Assembly: GCA_021786915.1 (NCBI GenBank)
Contig: JAJYMP010000654.1
Coordinates: 1 to 9,903, forward strand
Direction of reading: 5' to 3'
DNA: 9,903 nucleotides
Source: Chloroflexota bacterium
GTDB lineage: Bacteria; Chloroflexota; Limnocylindria; Limnocylindrales; CSP1-4
The translations under genes were made by a program, and so were the position numbers. Under the pieces are notes generated by a model. It made no database searches and had not been told where the DNA came from. It worked only from the letters and a program-made list of their open reading frames with translations. Position 1 is the stretch's first letter. Each line of letters begins with the position of its first letter. Positions 4,892 through 9,903 of the stretch are shown in pieces.

Positions 4892-6211
4892 CTACCGCTG
4901 CTCGATCGGCACGAAGTCGCGCTTCTGGCTGCCCACGTAGAGCTGGCGGGGCCGCCCGATCCGCGACTGCGGGTCGTGCACCATCTCGCGCCACTGGGCA
5001 ATCCAGCCCGGCAGCCGGCCGATGGCGAACAGCACCGTGAACATCTCGGTGGGGAACCCGAGCGCGCGGTAGATGAGGCCGCTGTAGAAGTCGACGTTCG
5101 GGTACAGCTTGTGGTCGATGAAGTACGGGTCCGAGAGGGCGACCTGCTCGAGTTCCTGCGCAATCCGCAGCAGGTGGTCGTCCTTGCCCATCTTGGTCAG
5201 GAGGGGCTCCGCGGCGGCCTTGATGATCCGCGCCCTCGGGTCGTAGTTCTTGTAGACCCGGTGGCCGAAGCCCATGAGCCGGAACGGGTCCTCCTTGTCC
5301 TTGGCCCGCCTGACGGCCTTGGCCACGTCGCCGCCGTCCGCCGCGATGCTCTCGAGCATCTCGAGGACCTCCTGGTTGGCGCCGCCGTGGAGCGGGCCCC
5401 AGAGCGCGGCGATCCCGCCCGTGATCGAGACGTAGAGGTTGGCGTGGCTGGACCCGACCATGCGCACGGTGGATGCCGAGCAGTTCTGCTCATGGTCCGC
5501 GTGGAGGATGAGGAGCACCCGGAGCGCGTGCGCGGCCTCGGGGTCGACGGCCCACGGCTCCGAGGGGTCCGCGAACATCATCCGCAGGAAGTTCGCCTCG
5601 TACTCGAGGTTGTCGTCCGGGACCAGCGGCGACTCGTCGTGCGTCCGCCGGTACGCCGCAGCCGCGATCGTGGGCAGCTTCGCCAGGAGCCGGACCGTCG
5701 AGAGGTGGATGTCGGCGTCGTCGTGCGGGTTGCCGCCGCCCGGGTAGAACGCGGACAGGCCGGCCACCGCCGCCGTCAGCACCGCCATCGGGTGGGCCTC
5801 GACCGGGAACGCCTCGAAGAACTGCCGGTAGGCGAGGCGGATCCAGGTGTGGTGGCGGATCTCGTCGGTCCAGGTCGCCAGCTGCTCAACCGTGGGCAGG
5901 TCGCCGTGGATGAGCAGGTACGCCACCTCGAGGAAGGTGGTGCCCTCAGCGAGCTGCTCGATGGGGTAGCCGCGGTAGCGCAGGACCCCGTTGTCGCCGT
6001 CGAGGTAGGTGATCGCGCTGCGCGTCGACGCCGTGTTGGCGTAGCCGTAGTCGAGCGTGACCAGGCCGGCGTCCTTGAGCAGGGGCGCGATGTTGATCGC
6101 CGACTGGCCCTCGGTCGCGGGTTCGATCGGCAGCGTCAGCTCGCGGTCGCCCACCATGAGGCGTGCGACCTGCGGGTCGGTTGCCGAACGCCCGCGCTCG
6201 ATCGTCGTCAT
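4892..6211 (-). CDS. gltA: Citrate synthase (type I fold, GltA-like)
   Basis: The enzyme condenses acetyl-CoA with oxaloacetate to citrate and CoA, the entry step of the TCA cycle, in the cytoplasm. The 439-residue protein carries the small N-terminal beta domain seen in E. coli GltA (about residues 10-60) and then the all-helical core. Conserved blocks are TYLDGDNGVLRYRGYPIEQLA (68-88), LILHADHEQNCSAST (234-248), WGPLHGGANQEVL with His275, FRLMGFGHRVYKNYDPRA (310-327), and YPNVDFYSG with the catalytic Asp374. Length and motif set fit a full, active enzyme. The start ATG 6211 sits at the normal distance before the conserved core, with only a weak AAGGCAAGG-like ribosome binding site. It is transcribed alone: the next gene downstream is 259 bases away across the palindromic element, and the gene upstream is divergent. 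A short hairpin lies in its leader. Confidence 0.97.
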   Translation of the reverse strand: MTTIERGRSATDPQVARLMVGDRELTLPIEPATEGQSAINIAPLLKDAGLVTLDYGYANTASTRSAITYLDGDNGVLRYRGYPIEQLAEGTTFLEVAYLLIHGDLPTVEQLATWTDEIRHHTWIRLAYRQFFEAFPVEAHPMAVLTAAVAGLSAFYPGGGNPHDDADIHLSTVRLLAKLPTIAAAAYRRTHDESPLVPDDNLEYEANFLRMMFADPSEPWAVDPEAAHALRVLLILHADHEQNCSASTVRMVGSSHANLYVSITGGIAALWGPLHGGANQEVLEMLESIAADGGDVAKAVRRAKDKEDPFRLMGFGHRVYKNYDPRARIIKAAAEPLLTKMGKDDHLLRIAQELEQVALSDPYFIDHKLYPNVDFYSGLIYRALGFPTEMFTVLFAIGRLPGWIAQWREMVHDPQSRIGRPRQLYVGSQKRDFVPIEQR

Positions 6212-6241
6212 GAATGCCTTGCCTTCTTCCGTCCGCGGGGG

Positions 6242-6262
6242 CTTTGCGACCGGGCCGCAAAG
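6242..6262 (-). promoter_or_regulatory. Leader hairpin upstream of citrate synthase
   Basis: CTTTGCG (6242-6248) and CGCAAAG (6256-6262) form a perfect 7-bp stem with a 7-base loop, 30 to 50 bases upstream of the citrate synthase ATG. It would lie in the 5' untranslated region. It could be an mRNA-stabilising structure or a protein site. I do not recognise a riboswitch. Confidence 0.45.
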
Positions 6263-6265
6263 AGG

Positions 6266-6275
6266 ACCGGCCGGT
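6266..6275. promoter_or_regulatory. 10-bp perfect palindrome
   Basis: ACCGGCCGGT is fully self-complementary and lies next to the citrate synthase leader hairpin. Short GC palindromes are common at this base composition, so a regulatory role is only a possibility. Confidence 0.25.
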
Positions 6276-6551
6276 GAACACAGCGCGGGATAGACCCCGG
6301 CGCCTGTGGGACGTTACGGTCGGGCGGCGAGACCCTTCCGACAAGAGCCATTGTGACGGGCCATTGGCACCTCGTGCAGGATCCAAAGTGACGTGTCCGC
6401 GCAGCGGCCGGGCAAGCGCCCGACAGGCGCGGGCGACTCCACGGCATGCACGATAGGATCGCGCCTCCCAAGGAACGAGGTGTCTCCTGCTCGCCAAACC
6501 CGAATCCGATCGAAGTCCTGCCCCTTGCCGCCGTCAGGCCGGTGATGCGGG

Positions 6552-6609
6552 GCTCCCGGGCGGCCGCGCGGGTCGCGCCGTCCGCTGGCGGCGACAGGCG
6601 CCCGGGAGC
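6552..6609 (+). promoter_or_regulatory. Stem that pairs with the deacetylase ribosome binding site
   Basis: GCTCCCGGGCG (6552-6562) is the exact reverse complement of CGCCCGGGAGC (6599-6609), giving an 11-bp stem. The right arm contains GGGAG (6604-6608), the only good Shine-Dalgarno sequence for the ATG at 6618. The 36-base loop can itself form a GTCGC/GCGAC stem (6572-6576 with 6591-6595). Folded mRNA would hide the ribosome binding site, so translation may depend on remodelling. The alternative is simple GC-rich self-complementarity without function. Confidence 0.5.
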
Positions 6610-6617
6610 GTCGCGCC

Positions 6618-7607
6618 ATGACCGTCCGGACGGGTGCCGCGCTCCTGGCGGTGGTGATGCTGCTCGGCGTCGCGGCTGGGTTCGCGTGGGTGGCGACCTC
6701 CGGCCCCGGTAGGCAGGGCCCAGGGCTGTCGCCTGCGCCGGCTGCGCCTGGGCCCACCGCCTCTGGCCCCGAGGCCCTCGCGTCGCCGTTGGGATCCGCG
6801 GACTCGTCACCAGGGAGCGCCGGCTCGATTCCCCCGGGCTCGATCGTGCCGAGCCCCGGCGCCAGCGTGCCCCCGTCCGCGACCCCCACCCCGACCCCCT
6901 ATGCCGGGCCGCTGACCCGCCAGGTGCCCGTCCTGATGTACCACCGGATCGCCGACCCGGCCCCGGGGACGCCGTATCCGGGCCTGTACGTCAGCCCGTC
7001 CTCCTTCGACGCCCAGATGCACGCCCTCCACGATGCGGGCTGGCGGACCATCACGGCGGGCCAGCTCGGCGCGGCGATGACCGCGAACCGGCCCGTCCCG
7101 GTGCGGACGTTCGTGGTGATGTTCGACGACGGCTACGAGGACAACTTCACGAACGCGCTCCCGATCCTGCAGCGCTACGGGTACGTCGCCACGTTCTCGG
7201 TGGTAGCCGCCGGTGGCGGCTCGATGATGACCTCGCCTCAGCTCGCCGCCCTCCTGGCAGCGGGGATGGAGGTGGGCAACCACACCCTCAACCACAGGAA
7301 TGTCGCCCACCTGGCTGGCTCGACGCTCATCCAGCAGATTGACGGAGGGGCGGCGCGCATCGAGGCTCGACTCGCGACGCAGGGGACGACGTACGTGCCG
7401 AGGACCTTCGTCTACCCGAGCGGCCACGTCGGGTTGGCGGCCCTCGCGCTGCTGCAGACGGACGGGTACACGGATGCCTTCACCGAGGTGCCGGGAGTCG
7501 CCCTGATCGGCACGACCGCACCCCTCCAGATCCCGCGGATCCGGGTCAGCCGGTTCGAGGACCTGGCGGCGTTCCTCGCCTCGATGCCCGCGGAGCCCAA
7601 GCCTTAG
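6618..7607 (+). CDS. Membrane-anchored polysaccharide deacetylase (NodB/CE4 family)
   Basis: This 329-residue protein probably removes N-acetyl groups from peptidoglycan or an exopolysaccharide outside the cell membrane. Residues 5-26 form one hydrophobic segment without a lipobox, an uncleaved anchor or signal peptide. Residues 29-100 are a flexible Gly/Pro/Ser/Thr-rich linker ending in TPTPTP. The NodB domain starts at VPVLMYHRI (103-111). It shows FVVMFDDGYEDN (165-176) with the metal/catalytic pair Asp170-Asp171, then VGNHTLNH (219-226) with metal ligands His222 and His226, then FVYPSGH (264-270), where most CE4 enzymes have an Arg-containing R-x-x-x-P-x-G motif. The domain is short and ends at PRIRVSR plus a final helix. 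The ATG 6618 is preceded by GGGAG with a 9-base gap, which lies inside a hairpin. The gene stands alone, divergent from citrate synthase and convergent with the sigma-factor operon. Confidence 0.92.
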   Translation: MTVRTGAALLAVVMLLGVAAGFAWVATSGPGRQGPGLSPAPAAPGPTASGPEALASPLGSADSSPGSAGSIPPGSIVPSPGASVPPSATPTPTPYAGPLTRQVPVLMYHRIADPAPGTPYPGLYVSPSSFDAQMHALHDAGWRTITAGQLGAAMTANRPVPVRTFVVMFDDGYEDNFTNALPILQRYGYVATFSVVAAGGGSMMTSPQLAALLAAGMEVGNHTLNHRNVAHLAGSTLIQQIDGGAARIEARLATQGTTYVPRTFVYPSGHVGLAALALLQTDGYTDAFTEVPGVALIGTTAPLQIPRIRVSRFEDLAAFLASMPAEPKP

Positions 7608-7652
7608 GCCGCTCAACGCCGGCGGCGTCGAGCGGCCCGCGCCCCGCGGGCC
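7607..7652. terminator. Two overlapping hairpins between convergent genes
   Basis: The first stem begins on the last base of the deacetylase stop codon. GGCCGCTC (7607-7614) pairs with GAGCGGCC (7630-7637), and ACGCC/GGCGT (7616-7620, 7624-7628) nests inside, giving 13 pairs with one mismatch and a 3-base loop. The second stem, GGCCCGCG (7634-7641) with CGCGGGCC (7645-7652), shares 7634-7637 with the first, so the two cannot form together. No T-tract follows, as is usual in such GC-rich genomes. A terminator role for the plus strand is likely but not proven. Confidence 0.55.
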
Positions 7653-7685
7653 CTGTCCGCCCGATTCAGCTTCGACGGCCCGCAT

Positions 7686-7715
7686 CGGCCGCCGGGTCGG
7701 CTGCGTCCGCGGCCG
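7686..7715 (-). terminator. Hairpin after the putative anti-sigma gene
   Basis: CGGCCGC (7686-7692) and GCGGCCG (7709-7715) form a 7-bp GC stem with a 16-base loop, starting 3 bases beyond the stop codon of the minus-strand gene. There is no T-tract. With the two hairpins to its left it makes a compact bidirectional end region. Confidence 0.4.
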
Positions 7716-7718
7716 GGC

Positions 7719-8432
7719 TCAGTCTCCCGAGGACGCGCTGTCGCCGGAGCTCGATCCGCCGTCGGGCGCGCTGTCGCTCGGCTGGGGGGTGGGGGAGGAC
7801 GACGCGATCGGCGTCGTGGTGGCGCGGATGTCGGAGCCGCTGTCGCCGGACCCGTCGTGACCGTCCGGCGTTACGGTGGGACGAGGCGTGCTGTCGCCGC
7901 TGTCGTCGCCCGAGCTGTCGCCTCCCTGGTCCGGCCGTGTCGTCGGCCCGGCGGTGCGTTCGGGCGTGGGCGTCGGCGTCGCGGTGGCGACTGTTCGCGG
8001 GTGAGGCCGCTCGAGGCCATCTCCATGCGTGATGACCAGGACCGGCGGCGCCGAGGGCTCTGGGGCCAAGGAGCCTGCTGGGCTCTCGGCGGGTCGCGCA
8101 GGCTCGAGTTGGGGAGTCCGTGATGGCAGGCTGGCGACCTGCCGGGCAACGTTGGCGACGCCGGCCAGCGCAACGGCGCTCGAAGTGGCGAGGACGGCTC
8201 CCATGCCGAGCGCCAGCGCCGCCGCGCGAACCCGGGTCACGAGCGGCACGGGTCGCGACCGGAGCGTCGCCAGGCGCCACGCCGTGGCGAGGGCCGTGAA
8301 CGCATCGACCGGCGCCCAGCGGCGGACTGCTGCGACGAACGCGCGATTCGCACTGGGAACGGGGTCTGTTCGGACGCGGGTCATCACCGCGTCGGGAAGC
8401 CACGCGCCGGGGCGCCCGTCGTTGCCGCTCAT
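7719..8432 (-). CDS. Single-pass membrane protein coupled to an ECF sigma factor, putative anti-sigma factor
   Basis: This 237-residue protein has a cytoplasmic-looking N-terminal part (1-69) with basic and hydrophobic helices around AFVAAVRRWAPVDAFTALATAWRLATL. One transmembrane segment follows (about 70-94, AALALGMGAVLATSSAVALAG), then an external region of ~140 residues. That region is rich in Pro, Ser and Thr, then Gly, Ser and Asp (PDQGGDSSGDDSGDS, closing SSGDSASSGD), and is probably disordered. The start ATG 8432 overlaps the sigma-factor stop as ATGA, so the two are translationally coupled. This position and topology are typical of anti-sigma factors, which hold the sigma factor at the membrane until a signal arrives. 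However, I see no zinc-finger HxxxCxxC motif and no recognised anti-sigma domain, so the role is inferred from context. The acidic repeats could bind cations or the cell wall. Confidence 0.8.
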   Translation of the reverse strand: MSGNDGRPGAWLPDAVMTRVRTDPVPSANRAFVAAVRRWAPVDAFTALATAWRLATLRSRPVPLVTRVRAAALALGMGAVLATSSAVALAGVANVARQVASLPSRTPQLEPARPAESPAGSLAPEPSAPPVLVITHGDGLERPHPRTVATATPTPTPERTAGPTTRPDQGGDSSGDDSGDSTPRPTVTPDGHDGSGDSGSDIRATTTPIASSSPTPQPSDSAPDGGSSSGDSASSGD

Positions 8433-8992
8433 GCGACCTGCTCCGAACCGAGCTGACGCCGAAGCTGCGCGACTGCCCGATGGAGCCTCGACTTCACGGT
8501 CCCCTCTGGCACACCCGTCGCCCTGGCGATCTCCTCGATGCTCAGCTCGTCGGCGAACCGCAGGGCCACGACACGGCGGTACGCCTCGGGGAGTCCCGCG
8601 ATAAGGGTCACCAGCTCGCGCCGGTTCTCGCGACCGAGGGCCAGTCGCTCGGGCCCGGCCTCCTCGTCTGCCGCGGGGCCGGCGTCATCGCGATCGAGGT
8701 CCGGGAAGGGGAGCGTCCGGTGGGCGCGAAGCCGCGCGAAGGCGATCCGCATGGCGATCCGCCGGACCCAGGCTGCGAACGGGCCGTCCCCCCGCCACGT
8801 CGGGAGGGCGCGGTACGCCTGGACGAAGGCGTCCTGGGCGACGTCGGCTGCCTCGTCTGGGTCATCCATCAGGCGCCGGCACACCGCCATCACCGTGCTC
8901 GAGGCGCGCTCGACCAGCAGCCGGTAGGCCTCGCCGTCTCCGGCGAGGACGGCGTCGGCGAGCGATCGGTCGGGGAGCGGGATGTCGGCCAT
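8429..8992 (-). CDS. ECF-family RNA polymerase sigma factor (sigma-70 group 4)
   Basis: This 187-residue sigma factor has only the two core domains. Region 2 spans about residues 12-92, with DDPDEAADVAQDAFVQAYRALPTW (43-66) for core polymerase binding and FAAWVRRIAMRIAFARLRAHR (72-92) for -10 recognition and melting. A short acidic linker (DRDDAGPAADEEAG) follows. Region 4 (about 126-181) has LPEAYRRVVALRFADELSIEEIARATGVPEGTVKSRLHRAVAQLRRQL, a helix-turn-helix that reads the -35 element. There is no C-terminal extension. It would redirect transcription in response to an envelope or stress signal, held in check by the membrane protein encoded after it. The start ATG 8992 has an AGGA with a short 3-base gap. 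The upstream 175 bases hold two hairpins and no visible ECF-type promoter that would prove autoregulation. Confidence 0.95.
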   Translation of the reverse strand: MADIPLPDRSLADAVLAGDGEAYRLLVERASSTVMAVCRRLMDDPDEAADVAQDAFVQAYRALPTWRGDGPFAAWVRRIAMRIAFARLRAHRTLPFPDLDRDDAGPAADEEAGPERLALGRENRRELVTLIAGLPEAYRRVVALRFADELSIEEIARATGVPEGTVKSRLHRAVAQLRRQLGSEQVA

Positions 8993-9063
8993 CGGTCCTG
9001 CGGAACGGTGAGGCTCGTGGGGGTCAGCTGGTGCATCGTGCGGCCCTCATGGCCGGCTGGCGA

Positions 9064-9090
9064 TCACCCGAGCGGCGGAACCTCGGGTGA
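9064..9090. terminator. 9-bp hairpin upstream of the sigma-factor gene
   Basis: TCACCCGAG (9064-9072) and CTCGGGTGA (9082-9090) form a perfect stem with a 9-base loop. It lies between the end of the upstream minus-strand gene and the sigma-factor start, so it could be part of a terminator or an operator. There is no T-tract on either strand. Confidence 0.4.
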
Positions 9091-9115
9091 CGATGGTCCG
9101 GGCTCGAAGGCTCGC

Positions 9116-9152
9116 GCTGGGCCGGGGAGAGGGAGCCGCTCCCCGGCCCAGC
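9116..9152 (-). terminator. Strong 14-bp hairpin after the surface-protein gene
   Basis: GCTGGGCCGGGGAG (9116-9129) and its exact reverse complement (9139-9152) make a perfect 14-bp GC stem with a 9-base loop, 15 bases past the stop codon of the minus-strand gene ending at 9168. Its position and strength make it the best terminator candidate in the window despite the lack of a T-tract. It would separate that gene from the sigma-factor operon. Confidence 0.6.
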
Positions 9153-9167
9153 TGGCGGTGCGTTCGA

Positions 9168-9903
9168 TCAGTCGCCGGTGCCGGAGCCGCCGTCACCGCC
9201 GTTGTCGCCGCTGCTGGTGCCGCCATCGCCACCCTGCTGGGGCGCGTCGGTCGGCTCGGGGGTGTGCGTCGGCTCGGCTTGGGATCCGTGATTGTCGCCA
9301 CCCTGGTCGGGCGACTGGCTGGTGTCCGGGCGGTGCGTCGCGTCAGGCGCGTGTGTCCCCTCGGGCACGTGGCTCGCCTCGGGAGTCTCTGAGGGCTCCG
9401 CGCAGGCGGCCGGGTCGGCCGGCGGCAGGGGAGCGGCACTGTCGCCAGGGGCCGCGCTGTCCATGGCGTCGGGCGCATCGCTGGCCTGCGGGTCGCCCGT
9501 GGCGGAGGCGGCGTCCGGGCCATCGCCGCCGTCTCGGCCGGAGCGGCAGGCCGACGGGTTGTCCGACGATTCCGGAGCCGGGCTCCCGATCGAGGGCGTT
9601 TCGCTGGCCTCGGGGGCCTGGCTGGCCTCGGGCGTCTCGGTGGGCTCGGCGGCACTGCTCGCCAGGGGGGCGTCGGTCGGCTCTGCCGATAGCGCCGGGA
9701 GGGTCGAGGTGGGCTCCGTCGCGTCCGGCGTCTCCGACGGCTCCGGGGTGGACGGGCCGGCGAAGGTGTCGATGGCGTGCCGCACGAGGTCGGGCACACT
9801 CGCGAAGCCGGTCGGGAACATCTGGGGCGCGGCGAGCACCGAGCCGGCGCCCAGCACCAGGACGGCGCCCAGACCCAGGGTCGCCGCCCGGGCCTTGGTG
9901 CCG
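9168..9903 (-). CDS. Membrane-anchored protein with long Pro/Ser/Thr/Glu-rich tail (5' end outside window)
   Basis: The frame is open to the window edge, so the N-terminus is missing. A GTG at 9857 is not used as the start because it would cut a transmembrane segment in half. The visible ~244 residues begin with GTKAR and a hydrophobic helix (AATLGLGAVLVLGAGSVLAAP). A short ordered-looking stretch follows (QMFPTGFASVPDLVRHAIDTFAG), then ~200 residues of low-complexity sequence full of PSETP, PTE, PEASETP and PDATH-like pieces, ending in Gly/Asp/Ser repeats (GGDGGTSSGDNGGDGGSGTGD). Its layout and its PDQGGD motif match the membrane protein encoded after the sigma factor, so the two are probably relatives or share an extracellular spacer or tail. 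The function is not recognised. A second sigma/anti-sigma pair extending past the window edge is a plausible guess. Confidence 0.75.
   Translation of the reverse strand, partial: GTKARAATLGLGAVLVLGAGSVLAAPQMFPTGFASVPDLVRHAIDTFAGPSTPEPSETPDATEPTSTLPALSAEPTDAPLASSAAEPTETPEASQAPEASETPSIGSPAPESSDNPSACRSGRDGGDGPDAASATGDPQASDAPDAMDSAAPGDSAAPLPPADPAACAEPSETPEASHVPEGTHAPDATHRPDTSQSPDQGGDNHGSQAEPTHTPEPTDAPQQGGDGGTSSGDNGGDGGSGTGD

Larger units (their letters stand above)
6212..6617. other. Divergent intergenic region between citrate synthase and deacetylase
   Basis: These 406 bases should hold the promoters of both flanking genes. I find no gene in them. No clear -35/-10 pair stands out for either direction. 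What is visible is a hairpin and a 10-bp palindrome near the citrate synthase start, a small GCGCC-CGACA-GGCGC hairpin (6416-6430), and a long GC stem around the deacetylase ribosome binding site. Confidence 0.7.

Noticed and set aside
4976..6277. 433-codon plus-strand open frame opposite citrate synthase
   Set aside because: Antisense shadow of a clear citrate synthase. The translation is rich in Arg, Val and Asp without family motifs.
6454..6459. TAGGAT as a -10 box for the deacetylase gene
   Set aside because: No -35-like hexamer lies at a suitable distance and no extended -10 TG is present, so it is too weak to list.
9023..9050. Eight-codon leader peptide on the minus strand before the sigma factor
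   Set aside because: It starts at ATG but has no ribosome binding site and no attenuator logic. Frames this short arise by chance.

Overview
This is a very GC-rich window with GC-dominated third codon positions and tightly packed, often overlapping genes. The gene content fits a high-GC, probably free-living bacterium. A terrestrial or aquatic Chloroflexota lineage is my best guess and an actinobacterium the main alternative, but there is no rRNA or marker gene here, so this is low-confidence inference. I see no tRNA, rRNA, CRISPR array, transposase or phage gene.

Layout. (1) Positions 1-1597, plus strand: a compact operon holding the C-terminal end of an L-arabinose/L-fucose isomerase-family protein, an archaeal-type triosephosphate isomerase homologue and a YjbQ-family protein. 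It looks like the end of a sugar-catabolism cassette. (2) Positions 1598-2066: a noncoding stretch between convergent genes. It starts with six perfect tandem copies of a 17-bp unit, followed by an inverted copy of the unit core and several hairpins. (3) Positions 2067-4632, minus strand: three genes in the order crotonase-family enzyme, cystathionine beta-lyase-like PLP enzyme, P-loop kinase. They are linked by two 4-bp stop/start overlaps. (4) Positions 4633-4891: an intergenic region with a 7-bp-arm palindrome just upstream of the crotonase gene and a 155-bp imperfect palindrome built from four 17-bp dyads placed symmetrically. (5) Positions 4892-6211, minus strand: citrate synthase. (6) Positions 6212-6617: a divergent intergenic region with hairpins in both leaders. 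One of them pairs with the ribosome binding site of the next gene. (7) Positions 6618-7607, plus strand: a membrane-anchored NodB-type polysaccharide deacetylase. (8) Positions 7719-9903, minus strand: an ECF sigma factor translationally coupled to a single-pass membrane protein (putative anti-sigma partner), preceded by the 3' part of a second protein of the same architecture.

How they may work together. The left operon probably feeds sugar-derived triose phosphates into glycolysis. Citrate synthase is housekeeping. The right block looks like a cell-surface regulatory and envelope module: an envelope-sensing sigma factor, two surface proteins with disordered Pro/Ser/Thr-rich and Gly/Ser/Asp-rich tails, and a cell-wall deacetylase. 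The crotonase/PLP-lyase/kinase operon is coherent in structure but not a pathway I recognise. The strongest unexplained signals are noncoding: the symmetric four-dyad element at 4700-4854, the 17-bp tandem array at 1610-1711 with its inverted core, the operator-like palindrome at 4652-4668, and the hairpin that masks the deacetylase ribosome binding site.
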